DNA of 64,000 nt from Casuarius casuarius (lineage: Eukaryota; Chordata; Aves; Casuariiformes; Casuariidae). Below the pieces are notes generated by a model. That model was not told where the DNA came from and did no database searches. It saw only the letters and a list, made by a program, of their open reading frames with translations. Below are positions 50,040-63,600 of the stretch, piece by piece. The stretch is taken from NCBI GenBank assembly GCA_003342895.1, contig PTFA01000193.1, positions 779,255-843,254 on the forward strand. Direction: 5' to 3'. Position numbers and translations under genes: made by a program. How positions within the stretch are numbered: position 1 is the first letter of the stretch; the number at the start of each line of letters is the position of its first letter.

Positions 50040-50570
50040 GTCCTCTGCATGCAGTTCAGCTCCTTTGCCTGGAGGATGACAGCCTCATTACCTGCGCTGT
50101 TGGATGCTTATGGCTTGGCAGTCATTTTTCCTCCCTTGACTTTAATTCCTGCAGGGAGTATCCCTCAGCGCTTTGCAGCCAGGAATGCAGTTGCTAGTAT
50201 GGCTGTAAAGAGCCGTATAACATTTATAGACCCAAAGAATGGCAGGCGTGCCAAAAAGCTTTTCCATTTTCTAACTCTATCTGTCGGTCCACTAAAAGCT
50301 ATTCCCTTGCTCTGCAAACTCCACCTCTCGCACAGCGTTTATGGTCTCCCCGTGAAAGACCACGTATATTATAGCATCAAGCACAAGCCCTGCCCCAGCT
50401 TCCCCTGCGCAGAGATGCAATTCTCAGTGACACAGAGGCAATCTTCCGCGGCTCCTGCCTGGAAGTTAATATATATTTGCACCCTTTTTGATGCTCCAAA
50501 CCTGACAAGAAATATAAAGCTATCTTGTTGTCAACAGGAATCAGGCCTAGACATTAAGTAGCCCCCGACC
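50040..50570. other. Unassigned unique segment with a 170-codon open frame
   Basis: The plus strand is open from 50049 to 50561, but the translation shows no family I know and no Kozak or promoter support. The number of frames this long is what chance gives for 64 kb. The sequence is unique and balanced, so a conserved non-coding element is an alternative. Confidence 0.2.
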
Positions 50571-50785
50571 ATGAAATGGTCTCTGGGATTAGGGATTTGC
50601 TGAGCAACATGAAGTGAAACTCAGCAGCTTGTGGACAGAGGCACCGGGGAACTGGGATGGAGGCTGAGGTGGTTTGAATTGTCACAGAGCTGCAGCTTTT
50701 CACACTGTCAAAATATCTTCCCCCTTTTCTTCAGTGCAACACGTGTGTCTGCAAAGCCCTTGAGTGATTTTTCTCATGCTGCGGG

Positions 50786-50802
50786 GAAAAAAAAAAAAAA
50801 AA
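50786..50802 (+). repeat. Poly(A) tract
   Basis: About 17 consecutive A bases. It could be the remnant tail of a retroposed sequence, but no element body is recognised just upstream. Confidence 0.7.
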
Positions 50803-51399
50803 GATTTTCTTTTTATCTTGCGTCCATTGGAAGCGAATAGTCTAAACTCCAATGTTTTGCACAAATAAGAACCTGAGTAAAAGTGCAGAAATTTGAGTGC
50901 TACCATGTGTTCTCTCTTCATTATTTTCAAATATTTTTAACTTTCACTTTATATAAATTCTGGGTTTAAACGTAATTTTGAACCAAAATGGAAATCATTA
51001 TTTCGATCATATCAAAGCAGATAATCTCAGAAACTCTTTTTTCCCAGCTTTTTTTATTAATAGGTAATTCATCAAAACTGACCTTTTCTTACAAGTAGCT
51101 TTAAATCCACTGAGCTGGCATTTGGGGAAAAGAGTTTCACCAACAAATTCCCAGCCAGCTATTACTCCAGAGCTGGAAGCAACAACACATCGTGTCTCCG
51201 ACTGCCCATTCACACCTGCTATAACAGATCGCACAAAACCATGTTCCCTCGGGTACATTGTTAACTCGCCCCATTTCTTGCATGAATCCAACAGCGTTTC
51301 CAGTCTGTTGTGGTCCAGCATTAGTTACCGCAGCCTTATATTTAGCACTAGGTGATCACGCTAGGGCTGAGACCTCAATAAGCNAAAGTATAGGCCAGG

Positions 51400-51570
51400 C
51401 CAGGCCGTGAACCCCTTATTTTATTTCCGCACACGGCAATCTAGCGATTTTCTCTCCTTTTTTACTAGCAAGGCTGCAGTTTCAACAGCAAAGCGTGTGN
51501 GAATTTATTACAAGCAGAACAAAAACTGAGTAGCGAAGGGAAGATTAACAGCAGCCTGCNTGCTGAGTCC
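51400..51570. other. Candidate conserved non-coding segment
   Basis: Unique sequence with scattered CpG (cgcacacggcaatctagcga, agcgtgtg) in an otherwise AT-leaning stretch and no open frame of note. Retained CpGs hint at constraint, but that is a weak argument. Confidence 0.2.
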
Positions 51571-52370
51571 TGCTAATGGGAACCTTATAATTCACCAGCT
51601 TCTCTCAACTTTNTGCCCTTAGTGGGATACGCCGAAACGACTCGACAGAAATCAGCCCTAGAGCAAGCGTAATAAATGGGTTCTTTGCTGCAAACGGGTA
51701 GTGCAGGACTTGTCCAGCGGATGCGGGAAGGTGCCAAAGCTTTCTCTTTTTTGTCCTGGCGTTAGCTTTGCTGCCCGGCTGCGGCGGCTGGATATCCTAG
51801 GGTTTCATTTTCAGGCAGGCTGTGCNGCGTCCCTGCCTTTCTCCTTGAAGCCAGGGCACACTGCAGAGCAGATCACGTGTCCTCCTTGCAGATCCCATGC
51901 GTCGGAGGTGGCTACGCGCCCTGGGGAGGCAGCTTCGGCGTGGGTTTNGGGGAGGACTGACAGGGTGCTTTGGCCATCAGACCACTCCGGGGTTTTGCAT
52001 CGCTGGAGAAGGGAGCCGGCGGTGGGGTGCACCGATGGGGCCGGCCCTAGCGGGGAGAGTGGAGAAGAGCTCCAAACAGTCCTGGTGGCTTTCAGCCAAG
52101 TCGCAAAGACGTTTGCTGAATTCAGACTCCTGGGATTTCCCTAGAGTGAAACCAACCTAAATTGACTCAAGCAGCCTGNCTGTTCCCACTCCCAGCTTTA
52201 CCTTTATCTTTTATTCAGCAGGCTAAACGTTTTTGCCAGTGGCATGTCTCATGCTGCAGAGTTTGCTTGGCCGCTCTGTGCCTCATCAGCCCTTACGATA
52301 AATAAATAAAAAAGCAAACCAGCCTCCCCCCCAGTCTCAGGGCAATTTGCTCTTCTGATTCAGCAGTTTG

Positions 52371-52450
52371 TTTGGGTTTAATTGTAATTATGTTCTTGTG
52401 TGTTTAATTAACCCGGTGCTTTTGTTGTTGCTGCCAGGCTAACAGCAGCG
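52371..52450. other. Candidate conserved element with clustered TAAT motifs
   Basis: Within about 60 bp there are TTTAATTGTAATTA and TTTAATTAA, that is four homeodomain-type TAAT/ATTA cores close together, next to TTGTTGTTGCTGCC. The texture is that of a developmental enhancer. This is inference from motif clustering only. Confidence 0.3.
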
Positions 52451-52930
52451 CTGAGCCACTGCAGAACCAAGCTCCTTCCCAGGGAGAAGCTTTGGCAGGT
52501 GGGAAAGGAGGGCAGCAGGGCTGTGCCAGGCTAGTGCTACAGGCATGGTCTCACCGTGCCGTNTCCTCACAGCTCGTTAGTACGGGAAGGGCATCTCCAC
52601 CCTGCCTTGATTTCCAGCCAGGCTGTGTTGGACCTCCACTGAGGTGTCCACCCTTGCTCTGCCTTGCTCCTGCCTTTCTCTAACAGTGATGGAGGGACAA
52701 GGCTGGAAGGAGCAAGCAGACAGCACTGCTGTGAGGTGCAGGAGCAAAGGGTCAAGGGATTCAAACTGCAGCACGAGGCTTTGGCTCATTTGCATTGAGG
52801 ATGTTTTCAGAGGGCTGTGCTCAACCAGGTTCCCAACAGATCCACAAATGGGCTGTCCATGCTTTTCTGCAGATAACGAGTCAGGGACATGTGTAGATGG
52901 ATACAGAGGTGGAGGGAGAACGCACTATGG

Positions 52931-52978
52931 ATGAAGAAGAAATTGGGGAAAAGGAAAGGAAAGGGAAGGGAAGAGAGC
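52931..52978 (+). repeat. Purine-rich (GGAAA)n-like tract
   Basis: About 45 bp made up almost wholly of A and G with irregular GGGAA/GGAAA units. It is a simple, low-complexity sequence capable of triplex formation. Confidence 0.7.
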
Positions 52979-54048
52979 ATCGTCTTGGGGCAGACCTTTA
53001 GCTGTGCGGCATGCAGCACCCAGCATCAGCCATCCCAGCTCTTCTCACCCAAAGCTTGGGTGCTGCCTTTTTTGGTGGTCTCAGGCTCTTCCCAGCCCCT
53101 CGAGCTGGCATAGACCCACTGAACATTACCTTCTGCACCATAACAGGTCCTATAACCTTCCAGCACTGAGGACAAGTTGACATTTCTCATCAAATGANCC
53201 TTCTGAAAAGTGTCGCAAGTTTTGACAAAGCTTGAAATGCTTCACTTTGATATGGTCAGCTGAGTCTGTTCCAGCTGCAGCCTTTCGGTTCTCCATATGA
53301 GTTTTATAAAACCAGATTGAGAGGTTTCAATTCCCACTTCAATCTTTTTCATATAAACTCTTGACAAAATCAATCCGTTCAGGTACACATTCTAGTTTCT
53401 GTAAATCCTTATTTTCAGCTGGAACACTGAAGCAGTATGAACCAGAAAGAAGCTCCTTTGGAAAGCGGAGGAAAGCTGCCTACTGTGTACCTAGCAAGTT
53501 AAAGACTGCTCTTAGGAGGAAAGGCTGGAAAACGTGGTTTGTTTGGGGGAGAGCATGGTGTTTCTAAAACAAACCTTTCACTCCCTGAATTAAANCTATG
53601 AGCAGCCAAAATAATGCAGGACTTCGGATTGCATCTAACAAGTAGACTTAGCTAAAAGCAAGCAGAGAATTGCTGCGCTCTTCTTCTGCCTCTCTTTTCC
53701 TCTTGGACCTCCTGCACTTGACCACGGGCTCTCCCTTGTCTTGCCACCCAGCATGCTCAGGGCAGCATCATCATGGCACCTCATGTTGATGGTCANGAGT
53801 GTGATGTGAACAGGAGCTGCCTTGTGATCCCATGGGAGAAGTCAACTGTCTCCATGAGCAACTCCAGCACGACACACGGAGCCCGTACACCCATGGGTTA
53901 CCTGCACTCACATCCTCTTGAGCCTGCTCTACACCACCATTTGTATATTTTGCCCCAAATTGTCCCAAAGAGATCAGTTTTCATTTGTCCCTAAACCATC
54001 TTTTGGTCTGTATGTCACCACTGCCAAGGGAGTGAAAAATTGAATGTT

Positions 54049-54078
54049 CTTTTTTTCTTTTTTTTCCTTTTTTTTGGT
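54049..54078 (+). repeat. Poly(T)-rich tract
   Basis: A T-rich run broken by single C bases, about 30 bp. Read on the minus strand it could be a degraded retroposon tail. Confidence 0.6.
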
Positions 54079-54143
54079 CTCTAACTTTTGGTGTTTAATA
54101 CTGTTCTTTCTGGCTGCTGGTGACAGAATGAGTTAAAAACTGA

Positions 54144-54168
54144 CTGTCTGTCTGTCTGTCTGTGTGTA
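54144..54168 (+). repeat. (CTGT)n microsatellite
   Basis: About six units of a CTGT tetranucleotide repeat, ending in TGTGTG. It is a simple repeat. Confidence 0.85.
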
Positions 54169-57100
54169 TTTAGCTTCTTGAGGCAGCTTTCCCCAATGAA
54201 TTCATCAAGATGCAACAGTTCACCTGGCATGTGGTGCTGTATCCCTTTGTATAGGCTAATAGAAATGCAGTTGCCCAGAGCCAAAGACAGGCTTTAAATC
54301 AAACCAAAGAAATAAGGAACTAAAGGCCATTATCCCGATAATGATGCGCAAAGTCCATGGAAATTAATCATGGGGAGCAAAAGTCCTCGGAGGTGGAGAG
54401 CCTTGACGAGGGTTGTTGGTGTTTTCCAAAGCTGTGGTCAAATGCAAGGATGTGAGATCCTGGCAGAGAACAAACACTCACTTTAACCTTTTCTTCATTT
54501 CATTAGAGAGCAGGGAGTTTCTGCTTCCCTGCCGCCCCGGCTATCCAAAAACCCCCCCATGATTCAGATTAATCACTCTGAGTTATTAATTCTCCAATTT
54601 TCTTCTGGCTTGGAGCTTAATAAACTAAAGACTTTTAAAATATACTCATGCCTGTTTCTGCCTCTAGATGACATTGTGTGGTTTAAAGAGTATATGCAAG
54701 AGCAGAAATAATCAGTTGGCAAGAAGGGATTGTCTTTTTGGTTGAGGATGAAGCAGAACTGTTTGGAAAATTTTTGNGTGGTCATACGGGCATCATGTGC
54801 TGTCTGTATTTCCCCACTGCTTAAAAAAGGGAATGGGAGGGAAAGGCTATTTCCTACATCTGAGACAAATTGTAACCATTAATACATTGACATTTATGGG
54901 CATGCAGATAAGAGAACAATGCACAATGCAGAAAAGTATTTTAATTATGTTTAATATTCAAATTGGGACTTAATCTGGCTTTCTCTAGATGTACTTACAA
55001 TAATTGCTGTGCACATAATGGATCAAAGAAAAAAGATGAAGAAAGAAGAAATACCCTTTGGGCAGGCCCAGTGTCAAGTTCTTGTTAAGTTCCAAGCNAA
55101 AAACAAAGAAAAAGAAAGAAAACTGCTTACTTGGGTTGATTAAAACATTTTCCTCAAGCTGATGTGAAACATTCTCTCTTCATTTGCAGGCTCACCTTTT
55201 GTTCTACTTTACTCAGACGAAGAATAAATTGATTTCGTTCTGTTTCAGAAATACCAAAATAAAATGCTTTAACTAACTGCTTCCATGCAAATACAGCGAG
55301 AGGCTGTAGACGCATGTGCATGCACGTCTTGTTTTCCTCCTTCATTACTAGCACAAGTCGTTTTGCTTCAAAGGTCGCAGCTAAGTCGGCAGGTGTGACT
55401 TCCTTGTTCCTGCCTGCAGTGTGTCTCTCTGCANTGTTTACTCACCGTGTCTTCCTAATGACTTGGTATCATCATTAGTGTTTGTGCTGGTAACAGTCTC
55501 CTTTATACGAGGAACCACACAGGCACACAAGAAGAAAATGAATCTTCAGCGTGTTCTGCCCTTCCACTCCCTGCTTTTCCCTTAGGTTTATTTCCGTATT
55601 TTTCTCCTCCTGGTCTCTTGCAATGCTCTTTGGCATAATTAGTAGCATTCGAATAGCTGTAAACACTTTTAATTTGGTTTCTTTTATCTTCTCTCATTAA
55701 GTCAATGAGTTTATTGAATTTATAGATTGTGAGGCGAGAAAGAATCGTTATCATCTACCTCTTGCTTTCTGCACAAAACACAGGCTCAGGTCAAGCAANG
55801 GCTTTCAAGAAGGTGCATTAACTCCAGCAAACTGTTTTCTAACAGGGACAGAGCGGAAACCTTTTAAACGAGATGGAGAAAATGGTAGAGGACAAAATCT
55901 TTGCCATCCTTCCCCCCCAATAAAAAATAATTTTTCAAGTTAAAATGACATTTGCTTTGAAACATTCTCCTTTTGNGAGAAAACACTGGGAAAAAGACTA
56001 GAAGAAATGCCAGAATANTTGTCTGATTTGAGGTCCAAAAAACACTTGCTCATGCCAAAGTAAAGTCTCATTAAACTCCAAATCAACAAGTGTTATTAAA
56101 TTTATCATTCTAGACAAACTATTAAAAAAATGAAGATGACGGCAGCGGTGCTAGAGCTGTCACTCAAGGGAAGCCTGCCCATTGCCAGTAGCCCTGTGCT
56201 ATGTTTTCATGCCTCTAAGTGATTTTCCTCCTCTTTGTGGCCCTGGTACGCATTGCTGGCTCTTCCTCACAAGGAGCGAAGCCAACAAATCATCCTCATC
56301 AGGGGGTGGTGACATATCGAATTACTGTCCGCTGACATTGCCAACCCTAAATGTGCTGCTAAATCTCAGCCACTTCTCACTCCATCCAGGGCCTCACAGG
56401 ACACATCCGAGGGCATGAGGGAGGCAAGGCTGGGGCAGAGAGGTGATGNCCTGTGTCACATCAGAGCCCTGCAGAAAGGCTCTGTACCCAAAGCTCGTCT
56501 TTCCTAGCTCTGCTGGGTATTTTAATAAAAGCTACACCCTTCTCGCACAGCCTTTGCCTTGGGTGGACCTGATGCCCAACGTTTTGATGACTAAATTTCA
56601 CTGAGTTTAATTCCATTTCAGTGACTTGGACTGCAAGAGACTGATGTCATTTCTAATGCATGAATAATTCCATACAAAATAGTTTTAAATTAGCCACTTT
56701 GCAAATCCCAGGCACTCCATGGTTAGGGGAGAGCAGACTTTACTCCATTCATTAAATATTAATCTTCCTGGCTCATGCATATCCATTCAGATACAGTCTT
56801 TCATTATTCTAGTCTTTCAGACCACCGCACTGTACTTTCTCCACAGAGTCCCTGCCTGGAATTGCTATTCCCAAAGAACAGCCCTAAAAGCCGTTAGGTC
56901 TGCCAAGAAACTGCTCATGATATTTCATTTTCATACAAAATGTATTGTAATGCCACCTCCTAATCCAGCCCTTGAAATCTGTCTTGACAATAACATGGCT
57001 TGTTTTACGGAAAATAAATCTTGTTTTGCCCTCAATAATAATGGCAATAAAAAAATAATGATGCTAGGAGACGGGAGAAAAAGCTGCTGCAGCAGTTNTG

Positions 57101-57829
57101 CCAGCTAACGTGTGAAAAGAAAATGGTGGGGAATAGGAGCAAGGTGGGTGTGAGGTACGGCACTCGTCCGCTCGGCAAAAAGCTTTCCTAAGTGCATCTC
57201 CACTGACCCAGGGAGCAGCCCCAGAAGCTCCTTCTGCCCTTCTCCTGGACCGCTCTCCGCNGAAGTGCTGTTCTGATGACAGTAATTGAGCGAGGCTTCA
57301 GGTAGGAACGCAAACCACCCAGCTCTTAGGGCTCCTTGGCAGACGTGTAAAACCAGTCCGTGTCTCATAAAAGGGCACTGCAGAAATGGACGGTAAAATC
57401 TTGCNAGCACTGTGTTTTGATCCATGGTGAGTAGCTTTCCTCCGAGGAGCAGCTATCAGCTGTCCTTTTCCAAGTCCAAAATCCCTTTTCCAAGCTAATT
57501 CAGACACGATGGGCAAACCAAGCTAGCCTGGCAGCCAGAATGAATCTGGCTGATGGAAATACCTTCCACCCGTTTCCAGGTTTGGCCTGAAATGCCAGGT
57601 AGGCAAGAAAGAGTTAATCTGCCTCCACCACAAGCGCTTGTGGGGAGCAAGAGACAAAACTTTCCGGTGTCAGGGCAAGAAGCTCGTTTCAAGGGGCTCT
57701 CTCCCAAAAATTCAATTCGCAGGCACCAAGCCACTTCCTCCGTGACCTTTGCTAGAAATAATTAGAGAGCATTTAAAGCAGTGCCTCTTACTTTCCTGAG
57801 CTCACATGGTGCTTTGACCCAGGACAGCA

Positions 57830-58005
57830 GAGGGATAATTCTGCACTTTCCATAGGTGGATATTTGCTTGGAGGCTAGCAAAGTTAGGGCAGCGTTATTG
57901 AAACCACAGGGCATTAGCTACACGGCTAAGGAAACAAATCTCACGGCATAATCCTGAGGCGCTTTTCATGTTCTAATTAAACCTATATATAGAATCTGCA
58001 GGCAG
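57830..58005. other. Candidate conserved non-coding segment
   Basis: Unique sequence with CpGs inside AT-rich surroundings and TTCTAATTAAACC at the right end. No coding support. It was selected by texture. Confidence 0.2.
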
Positions 58006-59339
58006 GAAAAATTGCATGAAAAGTTTCTCATCTGCTGAGTATTTTTCCATCCTTTTCCCCCTGCCCCCACCTCCCTTAACCTGNGGAGGGGCTGAAAAAG
58101 ATCCCTTTCATTCGCATTTGTTTTGATGGAGAAAGAGAATGGCAATGGTGCTGATCTCTATCTCCCTGGCATTTCTCTCTCTCTAAGTCCTGTCTGAAAG
58201 ACAGGGCCCCTGCTGACACTCCCCGATAAGACGAGGTTTGCTGTGATAAGGCAGGGCCAGCCTAAGCCTCTCACAAGGAGTCGAGCAGATCATCGTAGGC
58301 GCCAACCTTTGCTCTTTCCTTAATCGCAAGGCGAGGCTGGAGTTAGGACAATAAATCTGGGGACCCGGGGAAATCACAGAGGCTCTCCAGAAAAATTAGG
58401 GTCAGCGAGGGATGGAAGGGGACGGAGTGAACTTCACTACTTTTCAATTCAGGAAGGATTGCAGGAGACAGACAAGAAAGGAGGGCAAAAGCCTGCCGTA
58501 TCTTTTGCCGCTTAGCAGATCCATCACAGTGATGGGTGGCCTTTGACAAGTTTGGGAGATAGGAGGCACTTTNCATCAGCAAAGGCTATTTCATTGGGAT
58601 AAGAACTGCTGGCACAGCGAGGCCACCCCGAGATCCCTGAGCGCCCGCGAATCAAGGGCAGGGGTCTGCCTAATAGCACTGGCACTGCTCAAGCTGTTAA
58701 ACCTGTAGAGCTTGCACAGTTTTCCTTTCTGATTTAATTTGACGTCTGTGTTTTGAGTTTTTCTCCACAATGCTGCACACTCAGAGCTTTACGTGCTCNT
58801 GAAAGGAAAGTCAGGCATTAGTATGGTCTCCTGGAGGGAGCAGCCAGGGCTTGCAGGGAGGTTGCGCTTCAGGGTTCATGTAAAGCCGTGAGGCTAGAGT
58901 TATTTTAAACTACAAATCCAGAAGAAAAGAAAAGAATTGTAGCACTGGCTGAAACCTCTTCTAGTCANGTGAAACATTGTCCAAAGACAGTTTTTTGTCC
59001 CAGTGAAAACACTTGGAAGAAATGTATCTGCTTTGGCGGAGCTTTCACTAATAGTCACAGCTGAGGATGGGGTCTAGACTTGTGCGGAGATCCCTGGGAC
59101 ACCAAGCAGCGACAGATGCTGCGGACAGAGAGGTGGCAGAGCAATACAGTGCTCTGCAGACCTGGCTGGCCGGCTGGCTTCCCGGCACCTCAGTGCTCTT
59201 TCTTCGTGCCAGGGCTGTCTGAAACCTCTTGTTCCTTTCTTTTATTTCCCTCCTCNGGGTCTACTTCAGAGCTAACAGCCAGGAGTATCTTTATTCATAA
59301 GGCAGCAGAATGAAGGGCTGAGCCTACTGACGAGGAGGC

Positions 59340-59480
59340 AGAATGAGATGCTCATTACCGCCCTTGCCATGCCAAAGAAGCCCCTCCCANGGCAGGGATT
59401 ATTCTATAATTAGCTTAGAGAATAAAGCACTTTTAATTAAGGACTGAAATTCAGCAGGCCATCTGCCTGGTTTTATTTAC
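59340..59480. other. Candidate conserved element with TAAT motifs
   Basis: It includes TATAATTAGCTTAGAG and CTTTTAATTAAGGACT within 50 bp, with GCCATGCCAAAG to the left. The homeodomain-core clustering resembles developmental enhancers. Inference only. Confidence 0.25.
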
Positions 59481-60579
59481 AAGCAATAGGCATCTTCTCC
59501 TGGCAGCAAAATATTTTTCCTTGTTCTTCCCTCTAACNCTCCAAGACTCTCTCCTGGGCTGGGACCAGGGCTGAGCACGTGGGCTGGAGCCAGGACACGA
59601 CATCCACGCTGCCCAAGGCACTGCACGGCAATTCGCTGGCTATTACACTGCAAGGCNACGGCACTCTCAGAGACAGGCACGGCAGCAGGGAGGGCACTCA
59701 CTCGGATCTCATCTCCTTACGGTCTTATTGTAGCCACTTCTGAATGCCATGGCAGTATCTGCTGCAAGAAACCCACCCAGCCAAACTCATCAGAAGGTCT
59801 CGCCATTAATTCCTGCTTTGCAAATTTGCTCTACAATTTGCTCTGCAAATAATGAGCTTCAGAAAGGCCAGAAGCACTGTTCCTGAAACTCGCCTCTCTT
59901 GCACAATGATGGGAGGTAAAATGAGTTGGATATCAGCTGATGGGGAGGCCACCCTGACCAGCCTGAGTAAAGCTGGCCAAANGGCTCCTACAACGACACA
60001 ACACTTTCAACCCCTCATTGCACCCCCTCCATATACTCCATAGGATTTCTAAATCATGTGCAATAAGCCATTTTTCTTTTTTCATTTCCTTTGTTTACCA
60101 GCTGTTTCCTATTTCTTAATCATTCCAGTTGAGGTGTAGCAGCATTTCATGGTCTTGCAATCAACAGGGAAGAGACATTTCCATTTTGACAATGCTGAGA
60201 TTTTTCATGTCAATCAAACACTGTTAAAATATTTTGACATATCCCAAATCACTATTTTTTTTTCAGTCCCTCAGAACATCCCTTTCACAACCAATAACAA
60301 AAGAAAACTGAAAGGCAGGAATTTCGCACAGGAGGGAAATTCCAGAGAAGTCTTATTTGCATTTTTTCTCTCATGTCATTATCCAGCTTGGCCATTGCTC
60401 AACAGGCTGCTTATCTGCCACCTGTACTGTAGTTGATGTGAGGTGCAGAAGGTCTGAAGGAGCACAAGGATAAGCCNTTTCCTCCCTTGTTCCTGATGGC
60501 AGAGAAATGGAGGAGCCACCAATGCTTGAGAGCTAGATGGGAATTTATGGTTGTCAGCAGTCATGCTGGAAAGAAGTAG

Positions 60580-60655
60580 AAAAACCTGCCAGCCTCTAGT
60601 CTAGCAGCCCTTAAGACAAAAACCTGCCAGCCTCTAGTCTAGCAGCCCTTAAGAC
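60580..60655 (+). repeat. Perfect 38-bp tandem duplication
   Basis: Two identical adjacent 38-bp units (60580-60617 and 60618-60655) start AAAAACCTGCC and end CCCTTAAGAC. The lack of differences implies a recent event or an assembly slip. Confidence 0.97.
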
Positions 60656-63600
60656 TACCAAGCCTTCGCATAAACCAAGCGAGTCCATCTCTAGAAACAG
60701 ACCCACCTCTCTGGGAAGGCTGTGAAAACTCTTCATATCAGAACAGCACAGCTTTTTCAAACCAAAATAGTTCTCCAAAGGAAAAAAAAAAGGGTTGAGT
60801 CAATCACAATGTTTCCATGCAAAGCTAATCTTTTAAGTTAATCCTTTTACATGTATTGTTATACTTGCCAATTTAACAACACCTTTCAGTAAGATGAACT
60901 TCTTTTTGTTTCAAAGAAGTTGAACATTTTGTCTTATGCTGTTTTTACCCAGATCATTTTGACTCTTACAAATCATCATCTCCAACCAAAAAACCATTTT
61001 ATCCGGAAAACCCTCAGCAGCTGAGTCGGGCGCTAGCTAAGCTTCCTCCCAAGCTTCATTTCTTTGCCAGCTGCGCGGGCCCTACAGCTGTCGGGAGCTC
61101 TGCTGTGACATGCGGAAAGCCACACGCCGTGTTGGATGGGTGTGCTCATTTGCTGCGGTTTTTTCATGCTNTTTGCTAGAAGCGTTTGCTGTGTAATAGA
61201 TGCTTCCCTGGTTCTGCTTGTCACAGCTTTGGTTCCTGCAATGCAGCAGCCAATGTTGCAAATATTTTTGTGGGGANTAGAAAAGAAAATTGCAGGCCAC
61301 CTCGTCTCCCAGAGCAGTCGTCCCCTGCTGTTGGCCCTTCTCCAGGGAGGGAAGGGGTCCNACTGGGACAGGGGAGGACCCATTTGCTAAGACTGTGATG
61401 GCTGAATTAGGATGTTACCAGTCATCAGCTGAGCCGCAGTACTTGATTACATGCAACCATGAAGATGGGTTAAACCGACCTCCTGTGTTTCTTAACTGGA
61501 CTGGTTAAGAGGTGGCAAATGGTTGATTACTAATAAAAGGAGGAAAGCTGCTAATTTGATAAATTGAGACTGTGACCGTACCCAGAATGAAAGACAGCTG
61601 GTTCTGTAGCACACATTGGATCAAGTCCACATGACATACGAGCTGTTAACTAGGGCATCCAAGACCTCTCTGATATTCATTCATGCTTTCCATGCGAGTT
61701 TATCCAGATCCACCCAACAGCCATAGTCAACTACACAAGGAGCAAGCCTTTGAGAAGAAATTTGCACCACATCATGTTCCTAAAACCCTACCATCCAGCC
61801 TCTCTCCTACTCTTTACCCTGCTCCTCATGTCTTGTATACAAGTCTGCCATTCTGGAAGAGATTTCTCCTGGGCATGAAGTGAAGCATCCCAGGTGTGGA
61901 GCCATCTCAGAAGCTCTTTGTAACATCTATCACCCAGAGACTGAGGCATCAAGCAGCTTTTCAGTGCCAAAAGATAAAAAACAAGAATCAGTCTGCCAGT
62001 GATGCCTGAACTGAAATTGGTTCATAAATATATTCAGCCAATTTCAGATGGCTAACTAATACACAGGAAACACACTCCACTTATTAGGTGAAGACAGAGG
62101 TTTGGAGNAAATCCATCCGATGAATTATCTCTGCAGATCACTCAAACAGCTCACAATAATACCTATCTCACTGGGCAGGCTTTCAGGCAGACACTATTAT
62201 TTTGTGCNTATTATTAGTACAGCTGCTAATCTTTATTCATTTATTTATTTTCTTTACAAAGGAAAACAATCAATTTTTAACCAGCCCTTTATTAGCTTTC
62301 GGTACCAAATCCTCAGATCAAAAACTACATCGAGAGTAATATTAGTGAGGAATTATGAAATGCACAAGAATGAGAAAATTAGACAGTCAGTGAGTTAGTC
62401 AGGCTTGAAACAAATGATCCCCACTCCTGGCACCCAAAAGACAGTAAAGGTATGAAAATAAAAATTAAACAAAAAATTAAAAGGCAGCTGAAAGCTTTCT
62501 CTGTTGAGAAGGGTGTTTGCAGAGCACTTTCCACTGTCTATCACAGTGACAGCTTCAAGAATCAATAGGAGACAGGAGAAAATAACATGTCAGGGTATTT
62601 TTGGAAACTGGTGAGGCTTACAGGGAAATTCCTTTGCAGGCAAAGAACAAATATTTATTGCCCTTGTTTTATTTCTTCTGCCCACTCCAAGACATGAAGG
62701 GCTCTCACTTGGAGCTCAATAAACAAGAGCTGACATACATCCTCTGATCTGCTGCCCAGGCTTAAATTCATGCTGAAAAGCCACTGGTAGCATGAAAGTT
62801 TTTCTGATTTTAGTTTGGGGTTTGCGAGTGGAAAATAACAGCAATAGAATCCAGGGAAAAATTTAAATGGTTTGGGTTTTGTTACAAACTAGGGAAGTTT
62901 GCTGAGCTTCACAGCCAGGGATCTGGGCATCCCAAATGCCAAAGATGCATGTATCAGTCCGTGCTGAACTGAATGTCCAGCCTGAGCTTATTCACAAAAC
63001 CAAGACACAGATAGATGCTGGGCAGACCTGGTCCAGTCTGAAGACTGACGTTCTGACAGCCAGACAATTTTTTCTCCCCAACAGTGGAAAACCGAGCAAA
63101 ACTTAGCAGCCAAATTGAGTTCTACTTGCATTCAAACTCACAGGCCTAATGTGAAACTGGAGACCCGTAGGAGCTAACATGAAAAGGGAGATCTCTCCAG
63201 CTCTTTCTGACTTTAGCTGAAGGGAAAGTTCANAGACTACATGAGTGCTAGAGCCTGGTTTTGCAGACCTGGGTTATCTGGCATTGCTGGAAAGACTGGA
63301 GCTCAGCTACACCCTTTAGGGCCCCTTACATTCTCACTACCATTGGAAGGGCATGAGATGAGCTGGGCTCACACAGAGGACCATGGATGAGGCTGTCTCT
63401 GACCCACCTCTTCCCAGCTAGCTCCGTCTGTGCCAGACACACACCTGGACCCAGGATCCGGTCCATCAGTTGGGTGTCTCTGCCAGGCCTGGGTAGCAAG
63501 TAGCAAATGTAACTCTGCTCTGCCATCAGCTGATCAACAGCAGGGCAGGATAAACTACCCAACAGCATGAACACAAGCAGCAGCTTCCCTATGTGTCCAG

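Noticed and set aside
50049..50561. 170-codon open frame as a novel gene
   Set aside because: No domain, promoter or splice support. A frame this long is expected about once or twice in 64 kb.
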